Made by a program: the position numbers and the translations under genes
Notes under the pieces: model-generated
What the model was told of the DNA's origin: nothing
The model's input: only the letters and a program-made list of their open reading frames with translations
The model's database searches: none
In this document: positions 1-8,037 of the stretch, one piece after another
Numbering within the stretch: the first letter of the stretch is position 1
Layout of the letters: each line of letters starts with the position of its first letter
Assembly: GCF_900111515.1 (NCBI RefSeq)
Contig: NZ_FOHS01000004.1
Span: 248,001-312,000 of the forward strand
From: Hymenobacter actinosclerus
GTDB taxonomy: Bacteria; Bacteroidota; Bacteroidia; Cytophagales; Hymenobacteraceae
Direction of reading: 5' to 3'
Length of the DNA stretch: 64,000 bases

Positions 1-588
1 AAGGGGCAGCTTATATTTGCGATGGGCGCCCGGGCCGTGGGGCTCTACTGCGTGTACGAGGGCAAAGTGAAGGTTTCCAACCGCAGCGCCGACGGCAAGG
101 AGCACATTATCCGGCTGGCCCGCGAGGGCGACGTGCTGGGCTACCGCTCGCTGATGAGCGGCGACACCTGTACCACCGCCGCCACGGCCCTCACCGACTG
201 CATCGTGTGCCTGGTGCCGCGGCCCGACTTTTTCAGCCTGCTGGCCCAGAACCCGCAGTTTTCGCAGTCGTTGCTGCGGCTGCTGGCCCGCAACCTGGGC
301 GAGGCCGAGCAGCGGCTGCTGCACAGCGCCTACAAGCCCGTGCGCGAGCGGGTGGCCGGGGCGCTGCTGCTGCTGCACGCGGCTTTCCGGCCCGCCGCCG
401 CTTCTGCCGCATATTTCAGCATCCCTGTTTCGCGCGACGATTTGGCGGCCCTCAGCGGCACGACCAAGGAAACCGCCAGCCGCCTGCTCTCCGAGTTTCG
501 GCAGGAAGGCCTGTTGACCACCCAGGGCAGCCGCATCAGCATCCGGGGCCTGGAAAGCCTGCGTGAAGTGGCCAGCCTTTACGACTAA
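1..588 (+). CDS. Crp/Fnr family transcriptional regulator (5' end missing)
   Basis: The frame is open from base 1 and begins KGQLIF, the usual early strand of a cyclic-nucleotide-binding domain, so the gene starts before the window and the ATG at 22 is internal. About 110 residues of effector domain (GLYCVYEGKVKV, then REGDVLGYRSL) lead through a dimerisation helix to a C-terminal winged helix-turn-helix (SRDDLAALSGTTKETASRLLSEF, with the recognition helix around TKETASRLL). The family binds DNA as a dimer and senses small molecules or redox state; the ligand cannot be read here. No Fe-S cysteine cluster is visible in the part present. A terminator-like hairpin follows. Its neighbours downstream are the Roadblock pair, preceded by a palindrome of suitable geometry for this family. 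Confidence 0.9.
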   Translation, partial: KGQLIFAMGARAVGLYCVYEGKVKVSNRSADGKEHIIRLAREGDVLGYRSLMSGDTCTTAATALTDCIVCLVPRPDFFSLLAQNPQFSQSLLRLLARNLGEAEQRLLHSAYKPVRERVAGALLLLHAAFRPAAASAAYFSIPVSRDDLAALSGTTKETASRLLSEFRQEGLLTTQGSRISIRGLESLREVASLYD

Positions 589-671
589 CCGCGGATTTCC
601 CGGCTCAGACTTAGCCCTGCATTAACCCGCAAAAAACAGCCGGCCGAAACCGCTTTTCGGGCCGTTGCGTA

Positions 672-711
672 GCTCCCCAGGTGGCCCCGGCCGTTTGGGG
701 AGCAGCTTTTT
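672..711 (+). terminator. Probable intrinsic terminator of the Crp/Fnr gene
   Basis: The arms GCTCCCCA (672-679) and TGGGGAGC (696-703) enclose a GC-rich loop that can itself pair, followed by CAGC and five T (707-711). It lies 84 bp after the stop codon. Confidence 0.55.
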
Positions 712-783
712 GCGGGCGGTAGAAAGAAGGTGAGGTGAAGTTGGATTATCCTAATCCCAAAATGGTGTCCCAGAATGTACGCG

Positions 784-815
784 GCGGGAAAAGTTTAACC
801 ATAAACATTTCCCGC
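784..815. promoter_or_regulatory. 32-bp palindrome, candidate operator
   Basis: The outer arms GCGGGAAA (784-791) and TTTCCCGC (808-815) and the inner arms GTTTA (793-797) and TAAAC (802-806) are all perfect, with a 4-nt centre (798-801) and one A/A mismatch pair. The inner 5-4-5 arrangement is the geometry of Crp/Fnr sites. Its centre lies about 57 bp upstream of the middle of the candidate -7 box, roughly -64 from the inferred start of transcription. Binding is inference; it could instead act as an RNA hairpin. Confidence 0.5.
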
Positions 816-852
816 GGTAAGCGTCATCATTTCTTTTCGTCGGTTACTAAGG

Positions 853-860
853 GACTTTTG
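853..860 (+). promoter_or_regulatory. Possible -7 element for the Roadblock pair
   Basis: GACTTTTG differs from the Bacteroidota -7 consensus TANNTTTG at one position. A T-rich stretch (829-838) lies near the expected -33 position. It would give a leader of about 175 nt. Confidence 0.35.
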
Positions 861-1040
861 TAGAGCAAGCCACCCTGTTCATCGCCGCCCTGAGCGGTTG
901 GGCAGTTGGTTGAATTGGAGACAGCCCGCTACCGTAGTGCCGGCCACCGTGGGCCCGCGCACCCGCACTACGGCCGCTTCCGCCTGACTCCAAAACAACC
1001 CGGCTTTTCACTTCCACAGTTCCCCTTCCCCTGCATTGAA

Positions 1041-1418
1041 ATGGCTTACTCCGTAAACAACCCCGCTGGCAAAGTAGTCCAGGACATCATCAACGACCTG
1101 CCGGCCCTGCTGGCCGTGGCAGTAGTTGATGTGAATTCCGGCATGAGCCTGGCCTCGCACTCCAACGCCGCCGGCATCAACCCCGATACGGCCGCCGCCT
1201 ACAACACCGAGGTGGTAAAGCAGAAGCAGAAGGCCATGGCGGCCCTCAAGCTGGCCGGCGAATCGATTGATGACATCCTCATCACGCTCACCAACCAGAT
1301 TCACCTGCTCAAGCTCACCGAAAGCAACAAGTTTATCTACCTGGTCGTGAGCTCGCGCGACACCAACCTGGCCATTGCCCGCGAGGTACTGCGTGCCCAC
1401 GCTCCGTCGCTTAACTAA
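1041..1418 (+). CDS. Roadblock/LC7-like protein, first copy
   Basis: This 125-residue protein has the alternating pattern of a Roadblock/LC7 (MglB-like) fold: an N-terminal helix (KVVQDIINDLPALLAVAVVDV), a hairpin around SGMSLASHS, a long middle helix (AAAYNTEVVKQKQKAMAALKLAG), then strands DDILITLTN, QIHLLKLTE, FIYLVVSS and a last helix TNLAIAREVLRAH. Known members act as dimeric scaffolds or GAP partners of small Ras-like GTPases in polarity and motility, but no GTPase (MglA-like) is in the window. The start is set at MAYSVNN because residues before it look unrelated. It is a paralogue of the next gene, sharing the ending DTNLAIAREV. No signal peptide, so cytosolic. Confidence 0.75.
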   Translation: MAYSVNNPAGKVVQDIINDLPALLAVAVVDVNSGMSLASHSNAAGINPDTAAAYNTEVVKQKQKAMAALKLAGESIDDILITLTNQIHLLKLTESNKFIYLVVSSRDTNLAIAREVLRAHAPSLN

Positions 1419-1436
1419 TTCCGGCTGCCGCGACGC

Positions 1437-1475
1437 CCGGTGCGGGGCTGCTGGCCACTGGCCACCCCGCACCGG
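1437..1475. other. Strong hairpin between the two Roadblock genes
   Basis: An 11-bp perfect stem (1437-1447 with 1465-1475, core GGTGCGGGG/CCCCGCACC) lies 19 bp after the first stop codon. No T-run follows, so it looks more like an mRNA-stabilising or processing hairpin than a terminator. A second GC-rich hairpin follows at about 1489-1516. Confidence 0.5.
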
Positions 1476-1564
1476 CGCCGCTGCGCACGGCCGGCCTTTT
1501 CCGGCCGCCGGCCCCTTCGCGGGTCGGGCGGCGGACTCGCGGCGCCCCGGCTAGCCCTGGCGCA

Positions 1565-2014
1565 ATGAACATCCCCTTTCTACATCATCTGCAAAGCCTG
1601 ACCGGCCCGCCCCTGAACAAAATTGTAGGCGTGGCCCCGGCCGGACCGGGCCGGGCCAACGCCGAAGGCTTACTGCGGCGCGTGCTCGGCGGCCTGCCCG
1701 AACTGGTGGCCGCCGCCGTGGGCGAGGTGGCCGACGGGCGGCTGCTGGCTTCCTACACCAGCAGCAAAGATTTCGACCCGGCCAAAATCATCGGCTTCAA
1801 CGCCGCAGTGCTCCGCCAGCAGCAGCAGGCCCTGAAGGCCCTGGGGCTGTCGGAGCAGCAGGAGCAGCTAACCGAGCTGCTGATTACGCTGCGCCGGCAG
1901 CTGCACCTGTTGCGGCTGTTGCCCGACGGCAAGCGCTTTTTGTATGTGGCCGTCGACTGCCACGACACCAACCTGGCCATTGCCCGCGAAGTAATGCGCA
2001 CCTGCGACACCTGA
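1565..2014 (+). CDS. Roadblock/LC7-like protein, second copy
   Basis: A 149-residue paralogue of the preceding gene with about 25 extra N-terminal residues. The same core is visible: RRVLGGLPELVAAAVGEVADGRLLASYTSS, a middle helix rich in Gln (AAVLRQQQQALKALG), LTELLITLRRQLHLLRLLPDGKRFLYVAVDCHDTNLAIAREVMR. The shared C-terminal motif HDTNLAIAREV / RDTNLAIAREV shows common descent by tandem duplication. Two diverged copies side by side suggest a heterodimer. Function is not known; a scaffold or GTPase-regulating role is an inference from the fold. Confidence 0.75.
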   Translation: MNIPFLHHLQSLTGPPLNKIVGVAPAGPGRANAEGLLRRVLGGLPELVAAAVGEVADGRLLASYTSSKDFDPAKIIGFNAAVLRQQQQALKALGLSEQQEQLTELLITLRRQLHLLRLLPDGKRFLYVAVDCHDTNLAIAREVMRTCDT

Positions 2015-2078
2015 CGAGGCGAAGCGGGCAGCAGCTTCCGCGGCAGTTTTTCACCTTCTAACCCCTAACTGCTTTGGT

Positions 2079-2777
2079 ATGAAACTTACTGCTTCTCCCT
2101 TCGACCCCCACACCGGCGACCTGCTGCCGGTGTACCGCGACGCCTACCTGCGCGGCGACCTGAGCAAGGCCTCGGCCCAGGCCGTAGAGGCCTACCTGCA
2201 CCGCGACGCCGGCCAGACCCACGAAACCCTCGCGCGCTGGCAGCACCTGCGCGCCGCCGACGATGCCGCGGCGGCCCCCAGCTGGGTGCACCGGCAGCTG
2301 GCCCATATCCGGGCCGAGCCCGTGCGGTTCCGGCGGCGGGCCGGCAGCTTGGTGGCTTCGGCGGTACTGGTGGGCACCATGGTGTTTGCCGGTACGCACC
2401 TGCCCTCCGAGCACACGCCCTTCACCGATAACCTGCCCACCGAAGAAGCCGCCGGTTTGCTGGGTCCGGCGTCGGGTGCCGAAGCCAGCGTGGCCGACGC
2501 CAGCCTGGCCCGCCGGATGGTAACGGTGCGCGGCCGCATTCTGAACGTGCAAGGTGCGCCGCTGGTGGGGGCTACCGTGCTGCAGCCGGGTACCAGCCGG
2601 GGCGTGTCGACTAATGCTCAGGGCGAGTACGCGCTGGTAGTGCCCGCCGGCACGGTCCTGCGCTACGGTTACGGCGGCTACCAGGATGCCGACCTGCACG
2701 CGCAGGCCGACGGAGCTGCCGCCGACGTAACACTACGGCCTCGTGCTGCCGCCAAACGCCACTGGTGGTCTTTTTAA
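2079..2777 (+). CDS. Single-span membrane protein, anti-sigma-like topology with a carboxypeptidase-regulatory-like domain
   Basis: The 232-residue protein has an N-terminal helical region (1-85; DLSKASAQAVEAYLHRDAGQTHETLARW) reminiscent of the cytoplasmic part of anti-sigma factors, one membrane span (about 88-107), a linker, and a C-terminal beta-sandwich of the CarboxypepD_reg type (about 148-225; VRGRILNVQGAPLVGATVL ... GEYALVVPAGTVLRYGYGGY). The last domain is typical of the periplasmic part of Bacteroidota envelope proteins. No zinc-binding His/Cys cluster is visible and no sigma factor gene is adjacent, so the anti-sigma reading is an inference from topology only. It starts 64 bp after the second Roadblock gene on the same strand and may be co-transcribed. 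Confidence 0.7.
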   Translation: MKLTASPFDPHTGDLLPVYRDAYLRGDLSKASAQAVEAYLHRDAGQTHETLARWQHLRAADDAAAAPSWVHRQLAHIRAEPVRFRRRAGSLVASAVLVGTMVFAGTHLPSEHTPFTDNLPTEEAAGLLGPASGAEASVADASLARRMVTVRGRILNVQGAPLVGATVLQPGTSRGVSTNAQGEYALVVPAGTVLRYGYGGYQDADLHAQADGAAADVTLRPRAAAKRHWWSF

Positions 2778-3236
2778 GCTGCTAAGAGCGCACAAGCGGT
2801 CCTTTGGCGAACCGGCTCCTGCTGTCGGCTTCTCCCCACCGCTTGCGCTATTCAGTCTTCCGGAGGGCGTATTGCCGGCCGGGAGCAGATCAAGGCGAAG
2901 TGCTGCCGCATGTGTTGCCCGGAAGGTTGCAGGCCGCCCGGGCAGGCGGGAAGTGAGGCGGTGCTTCGCTGCTTTCCCAGGGCTACCAACCACCAGGAAG
3001 GTACATCCCGGTTGAGCATCGGTTGGTGTACTGATGCCCGTACGGCTCCTCTACCAGCTTCGGCTGGGTGGGGAGCCGTTTTGCGTGTTAGGCGAGGAAG
3101 GGCTGTTACGGCGAAGCGGCGCGGACGGCGGCGGGGCCGCACCTGCAGCTGCCAGACCGCGCCAGCCGGCCCAGCGGGCGGCTACTCCAACCAGCCAACC
3201 GGCCAGGATCCGGCCTCCGTCTTCGCCTGCAAGCAG
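2778..3236. other. 459-bp intergenic region without a supported gene
   Basis: The region separates two convergent genes. Several short overlapping frames exist on both strands but none has a recognisable domain, signal or plausible start. The only clear structure is a hairpin followed by four T at 3042-3082. It could be the end of a long 3' untranslated region or of a small RNA; I do not recognise tmRNA, RNase P RNA or 6S RNA in it. Confidence 0.5.
3042..3082 (+). terminator. Probable intrinsic terminator
   Basis: ACGGCTCC (3042-3049) pairs with GGAGCCGT (3072-3079), and CAGC/GCTG closes an inner stem; TTTT ends at 3082. It lies 265 bp after the nearest plus-strand stop codon, unusually far for a simple terminator. 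Confidence 0.55.
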
Positions 3237-4355
3237 CTACCGTTGGCCAGCCACTGCCAGCGGCCGCACTTCCTGCACCAGGGTCAGCAGGAACTTACCG
3301 GGCTCTTCCAGCGGTATCAGATGCGCCGAGTTGTCAAACCAGATGGCTTGCTTTAGTGGGGCCTGCACCTGCTGCAGCCAGGTAGCCGTAGGAGCCGACG
3401 GGGTTGTGTAGTCGTGCCGGCCCATGCACATAAAGACGGGGATGGGAAACGACTTAACGGCCGTAAAATCGACGGTGAGAAACTCCGGCAGCAGCCGGCT
3501 TAGCGTGAACAGGCTGCCCGCATCAATAGCCGCTACATCGGCGCGGGTGTAAAGCGGGGAAAGCAGCGGGGCATTGAAGTAATAAAATGAATTAGTGCGG
3601 TAGGCCGATAGCCCTCCGTAATACTGCGGCCACTTGCGGGCCACAACAATGCGCGCCCTAGTGATGGGCTGCTGGCCCGGATAGGGCGCAATAGCCCGCA
3701 ACTCCCGCAGCGCCTCCTCGTTCCGGTGCGCCGCTGCCTGCGCAAGCGCATACTCGAAGCTCAGGCGCTCATTTTCGCGGGTATTGATTACCTGGCCCAC
3801 GCCCACGTAGGCGTAAAACAGGTCGGGGCGGCTTAGGGCGGCCTGCATGCCTACAATAGTGCCCCAGCTGTGGCCAACCAGAATTACCTTCCGCTGGCGG
3901 TACTTCTGCGTAATAAAGGTGGCCAGCGCCACCGCATCGCGTACGTACTGCCCAATGGTCAGGGTCGGGGCCAGCTGCGTGGTGTCGTTGGAGGCGTAGG
4001 TTCGGCCAGCCGCGCGCTGATCGTAGTGTACTACGGTAAAATACTCTTCCAGCGGCCGCTGAAACGCCCACCCCACGGGCGCCATCGGGGAGGCCGGACC
4101 GCCGTGTACGAACAACAGAATGGGATTCGCCCGGTTCTGGCCCCGTACGTACACCCACTGCTGCTGGCCCCCGAGCGGTACCTGATACATTTCCTGGATG
4201 CCGTTTGGGGTTACAATGGAATCCAGGTCGGCTATAATCCGGCGCGCCGGGGCATAGGCATCGGCAACGGGCTGTTGGCGCTGGCCGAAGCAGGGAGCCG
4301 CGGCCGGCAGAGCCAGCAGCCAGAGGAGCAGTCGGGTGAGGCGGAAGTAGTTCAT
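3237..4355 (-). CDS. Secreted alpha/beta-fold hydrolase (proline iminopeptidase-like)
   Basis: A 372-residue protein beginning with a signal peptide (MNYFRLTRLLLWLLALPAAAPCFGQ). The fold is clear: oxyanion region LLFVHGGPASPM, VVHYDQRAAGRTY, nucleophile elbow GHSWGT (Ser), an acidic segment near MGRHDYTTPS and the catalytic His in NSAHLIPLEEP. HGGP plus YDQRGxGRS-like motifs point to the proline iminopeptidase/S33 branch; the substrate cannot be assigned. The start at 4355 is chosen because it opens the signal peptide; the frame continues upstream through a hexanucleotide repeat that would encode alternating Leu-Phe, unlikely to be translated. It converges on the 2079-2777 gene. Confidence 0.8.
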   Translation of the reverse strand: MNYFRLTRLLLWLLALPAAAPCFGQRQQPVADAYAPARRIIADLDSIVTPNGIQEMYQVPLGGQQQWVYVRGQNRANPILLFVHGGPASPMAPVGWAFQRPLEEYFTVVHYDQRAAGRTYASNDTTQLAPTLTIGQYVRDAVALATFITQKYRQRKVILVGHSWGTIVGMQAALSRPDLFYAYVGVGQVINTRENERLSFEYALAQAAAHRNEEALRELRAIAPYPGQQPITRARIVVARKWPQYYGGLSAYRTNSFYYFNAPLLSPLYTRADVAAIDAGSLFTLSRLLPEFLTVDFTAVKSFPIPVFMCMGRHDYTTPSAPTATWLQQVQAPLKQAIWFDNSAHLIPLEEPGKFLLTLVQEVRPLAVAGQR

Positions 4356-4380
4356 TGGTAGCAACAGGTTTAGGAGTGCT

Positions 4381-4410
4381 AAGAACAAGAACAAGAACAA
4401 GAACAAGAAC
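4381..4410. repeat. Hexanucleotide microsatellite, five copies
   Basis: Five perfect tandem copies of AAGAAC (GTTCTT on the minus strand) end 26 bp upstream of the hydrolase start codon at 4355. Slippage here would change promoter-to-start spacing in 6-bp steps. Confidence 0.9.
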
Positions 4411-4504
4411 AGGCTTTCCGACAGACGCTTGACACTCAGCAGCTGTTGCTTAGCCGGCGGCGTGGTTATCTGTTTTCCTTCACTCACTTCCCCGCCGCAA
4501 CCGC

Positions 4505-4512
4505 TACCTTTG
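4505..4512 (+). promoter_or_regulatory. -7 promoter element of lpdA
   Basis: TACCTTTG matches TANNTTTG exactly, 33 bp before the lpdA start codon. No good -33 box is seen at the expected distance. Confidence 0.5.
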
Positions 4513-4545
4513 CCCGTAGTTGATTTCCACCGACATTTCCTGACT

Positions 4546-5952
<1,407 letters not shown>

Positions 5953-5966
5953 TTTGGTCTTGCTCG

Positions 5967-6016
5967 AATAAAAGCCTGTAAAAGCGTTGGGGACAGTGCT
6001 TTTACAGGCTTTTATT
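5967..6016 (+). terminator. Intrinsic terminator after lpdA
   Basis: A perfect 19-bp inverted repeat (5967-5985 with 5998-6016; core AAAAGCCTGTAAAAGC) with a 12-nt loop, A-rich on one side and T-rich on the other. It begins 14 bp after the lpdA stop and can work in both directions. Confidence 0.85.
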
Positions 6017-6055
6017 TGAACTTGCCTTACATCTACACTTCATTATGTTCAATCG

Positions 6056-6520
6056 ATGCCAAACTTGGAATTTACCCCGCGGTATAAATGGGCGTGTGTA
6101 TTGACTTTTTGTGTATTGGGTGCTTGTCATAATAAAAACAATCCGGCCCCGAATCCCAAATTGCCAGGTAAGTGGAAGCTTGAGTACGAATACAATGGAC
6201 GTATTTATTACGATGCGTCTGGTGTTGTTACAAGCCACATTAAAAACTCGCGACCTGGTCAATCTGATGAGTATTTGGAAATAGGGGATTCAACGTGGGT
6301 TTTCCTGCCTTCAACCTATATATACGCTGGTGCGAATGATGGAATTTATAAATTGAAGGATACAACCCTTGTGGTGGCTTTAAACAGGCCTTCTGGATTC
6401 AATTTCCCTATTACTGAAAATTATACTTTTTCTGAGCTTGACAATCACCATGTAGTTGTACGTAAAAAATTTATGTATAGCTACATGACATATTACACTA
6501 AATGGATTTATTCCAGGTGA
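6056..6520 (+). CDS. Small lipoprotein of unknown function, AT-rich
   Basis: A 154-residue protein with a lipoprotein signal peptide (KWACVLTFCVLGAC, lipidated Cys24). The mature part, KLPGKWKLEYEYNG ... followed by alternating strands and a last strand FMYSYMTYYTKWIY, has the look of a small lipocalin-like beta-barrel seen in many Bacteroidota lipoproteins; I cannot name a family with confidence. Composition stands out: two 60-base stretches I counted are 43% and 40% GC, against 62% in a stretch of lpdA. It is flanked by strong hairpins on both sides. This suggests recent acquisition. Probably anchored at the inner face of the outer membrane or on the cell surface. Confidence 0.7.
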   Translation: MPNLEFTPRYKWACVLTFCVLGACHNKNNPAPNPKLPGKWKLEYEYNGRIYYDASGVVTSHIKNSRPGQSDEYLEIGDSTWVFLPSTYIYAGANDGIYKLKDTTLVVALNRPSGFNFPITENYTFSELDNHHVVVRKKFMYSYMTYYTKWIYSR

Positions 6521-6535
6521 AAGAAACAGCCGTAT

Positions 6536-6566
6536 AAAACAGTTTTTTTGTAAAAAAAACTGTTTT
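6536..6566 (+). terminator. Intrinsic terminator after the AT-rich lipoprotein
   Basis: An inverted repeat with AAAACAG / CTGTTTT outer arms and a T7/A8 inner stem, starting 16 bp after the stop codon. It is AT-rich like the gene it follows. Confidence 0.7.
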
Positions 6567-6646
6567 ATTTATGTAGATTTTGCGATTAAATGTGATCCAA
6601 GGATTTTGATATATGATTAAAGATTAATTCTTTGCAGATGGTAAGA

Positions 6647-6688
6647 CGAAAAGTGGCCGAAGCTCCTAAGACTTTCGGCCACTTTTCG
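6647..6688. terminator. Hairpin, possible bidirectional terminator
   Basis: Perfect 15-bp arms (CGAAAAGTGGCCGAA and its complement) around a 12-nt loop. No gene ends directly at either side; it may belong to the degraded minus-strand frames at 6757-6960. Confidence 0.5.
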
Positions 6689-6756
6689 TTATTGCCCAAC
6701 AAAGAAACTGCCCACCACAACAGTGGCAGATAGTTTCTTCGAGTAGCGGGGGCGGG

Positions 6757-6960
6757 TTAGGCCGGTAGCGGGTTTTGGTGGGCGTTGATGTTGGCTTCGC
6801 TGGTCGTTAGTCGCTTTGCATGGGCGGCGGTTTTCTTGGCATCCATGGCGGCCCGTTACCTGAGCACCTCGCGTAGCTCCCGGAGGCGGAAGCGGGGGTC
6901 GTAGGGCACGAAGTCGCGGATGATGGCGGCGTGGCCCAAGCTGGGAGTACCGGGTGCGTC
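6757..6960 (-). pseudogene. Possible gene remnant
   Basis: On the minus strand a frame ends FVPYDPRFRLRELREVLR-stop (stop at 6856-6858), then in the same frame, 9 bp later, MDAKKTAAHAKRLTTSEAN... runs to a stop at 6757. The codons look like real high-GC coding sequence and the two parts share one frame, as if a stop codon split a gene whose 5' part was lost at the tRNA terminator. I do not recognise the family, and chance is not excluded. Confidence 0.2.
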
Positions 6961-7007
6961 GGTAGTTCTGCCGCCCGCTGCGGGAAAGCGCCCATTGCTT
7001 GGAAACA

Positions 7008-7043
7008 AAAAAACCGCTTCTCCGGAAGGAGAAACGGTTTTTT
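7008..7043 (-). terminator. Intrinsic terminator of tRNA-Thr
   Basis: Arms 7008-7023 and 7028-7043 (A6-CCG..TTCTCC pairing with GGAGAA..CGG-T6, one mismatch) form a stem that on the minus strand ends in a T-run. It starts 7 bp after the encoded CCA end of the tRNA. Confidence 0.85.
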
Positions 7044-7049
7044 GAACGA

Positions 7050-7125
7050 TGGAGCCTCTTATTGGACTCGAACCAACGACCTGCTCATTACGAATGAGCT
7101 GCTCTACCAGCTGAGCTAAAGAGGC
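7050..7125 (-). tRNA. tRNA-Thr (anticodon CGT), CCA encoded
   Basis: Read on the minus strand the gene folds into a normal cloverleaf: acceptor GCCTCTT/AAGAGGC, D arm AGCTCAGCTGGTAGAGC, anticodon stem GCTCA/TGAGC with loop TTCGTAA (anticodon CGT, reading ACG), and T arm with GGTTCGAGTCC. The discriminator base is T and the 3' CCA is encoded (7050-7052). The tRNA body is 7053-7125. It stands alone with its own terminator. Confidence 0.95.
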
Positions 7126-7260
7126 GCTTACCTCCGGCAGCGGACCCGCCGGGGCTGCAAAGATAGAACCCCCGGCCCTGAACGTGCAAGGAGCCGTCGG
7201 TTTTTTTTCGGCCGCCGGCTGCGGGCAGTTCCGGGGCTTTGCGGCATCTTTGCGGGTAGC

Positions 7261-8013
7261 ATGGTAAAATCGATTCGTAAACTGCTGGTACGCACGCTGG
7301 GCTTCGAGCGCTACATCCGGCTCGTGAGCCGCGTGTACCTGCGGCTGGTGGGCGCGGGCTGGGGCCGGGCCAAGTACCCCGAACTGTTCTTTCTGGAGAA
7401 AATAGTGCGCCCCGGCTTCGTGTGCCTCGATATCGGGGCCAACCTGGGCTACTACTCGGTGGCCCTGTCGCGGCTGGTGGGGCCCACAGGCCGGGTGCTG
7501 GCCGTGGAGCCGATACCGGCCTTCCAGGCCATCTGGCACGACAATGTGCGGCTTAGCGGCTACGACAACCTCACGCTGCTGCCCTATGCCCTGGGCAGCG
7601 AAAACACCACCGTGCAGATGGGCACGCCCGAGCGCGCCGGCCTGCTGCACCACGGCATGACCAAAATTGCCGCCAGCAGCCCCACCGAAACCTACGCCCG
7701 CACCTACGAGGTGCCCATGCGCGTACCCGACGAGCTGCTGGCCGACCTGCCCCGCCTCGATTTCGTGAAGTGCGACGTGGAGGGCTTCGAGTCGGTGGTG
7801 TTTGCCAACCTGCAGGCCACCCTGCGCCGCTGCCGCCCCCTGATTCAGACGGAGCTCAACGGCCTCGAAAACCGCCAACAGGTGGTGGCCCTGCTGGCCG
7901 ACCTGGGCTACAAACCATTTGTGCTTTCGGCGCGTTCAGAACTCGTGGCCTGCTCGCCGGAGCAGCTCACCAGCGCCGTCACGGCCGATTTCTACTTTCA
8001 ACCTGTTTCCTGA
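7261..8013 (+). CDS. FkbM family SAM-dependent methyltransferase
   Basis: A 250-residue Rossmann-fold methyltransferase. Motif I is FVCLDIGANLGYYSVALSRL, the acidic end of strand 2 is VLAVEPIPAF, and the FkbM signature appears as LDFVKCDVEGFESVVFANL with a following RPLIQTELN. Members O-methylate sugars or small molecules. The specific substrate is unknown, and no polysaccharide cluster surrounds it. A near-consensus -7 box (CATCTTTG, 7245-7252) lies 8 nt before the ATG, implying a very short leader. The DUF4834 gene follows after 24 bp and may be co-transcribed. Confidence 0.85.
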   Translation: MVKSIRKLLVRTLGFERYIRLVSRVYLRLVGAGWGRAKYPELFFLEKIVRPGFVCLDIGANLGYYSVALSRLVGPTGRVLAVEPIPAFQAIWHDNVRLSGYDNLTLLPYALGSENTTVQMGTPERAGLLHHGMTKIAASSPTETYARTYEVPMRVPDELLADLPRLDFVKCDVEGFESVVFANLQATLRRCRPLIQTELNGLENRQQVVALLADLGYKPFVLSARSELVACSPEQLTSAVTADFYFQPVS

Positions 8014-8037
8014 GCCGTCACTTTCGGCTTCGTTGCC

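Larger units (their letters stand above)
589..1040. other. 452-bp intergenic region with hairpins and a likely promoter
   Basis: No credible gene lies here. In order it holds a short hairpin at 642-663, a terminator-like hairpin at 672-711, a 32-bp symmetric palindrome at 784-815, a near-consensus -7 element (GACTTTTG, 853-860), and a 9-bp inverted repeat (932-940 with 965-973) in the presumed leader of the next gene. An upstream in-frame ATG at 906 would add 45 residues with no family resemblance, so I treat 861-1040 as leader. Confidence 0.6.
6521..7049. other. Intergenic patch with several hairpins and a possible coding remnant
   Basis: Besides the terminators listed separately it holds a 15-bp perfect inverted repeat (6647-6661 with 6674-6688, core AAAGTGGCCGAA), a second inverted repeat (AAGAAACT 6702-6709 with AGTTTCTT 6732-6739), and minus-strand frames at 6757-6960 that could be gene debris. 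No intact gene is supported. Confidence 0.55.

Noticed and set aside
2743..3411. Several overlapping short frames on both strands in the gap after the anti-sigma-like gene
   Set aside because: No conserved motif, no plausible start or spacing, and Arg/Pro/Ala-rich composition typical of noncoding high-GC DNA.
6856..7878. 340-codon minus-strand frame
   Set aside because: It runs through the tRNA-Thr gene and antisense to the FkbM gene; only its last part outside these could be real, reported as a possible remnant.
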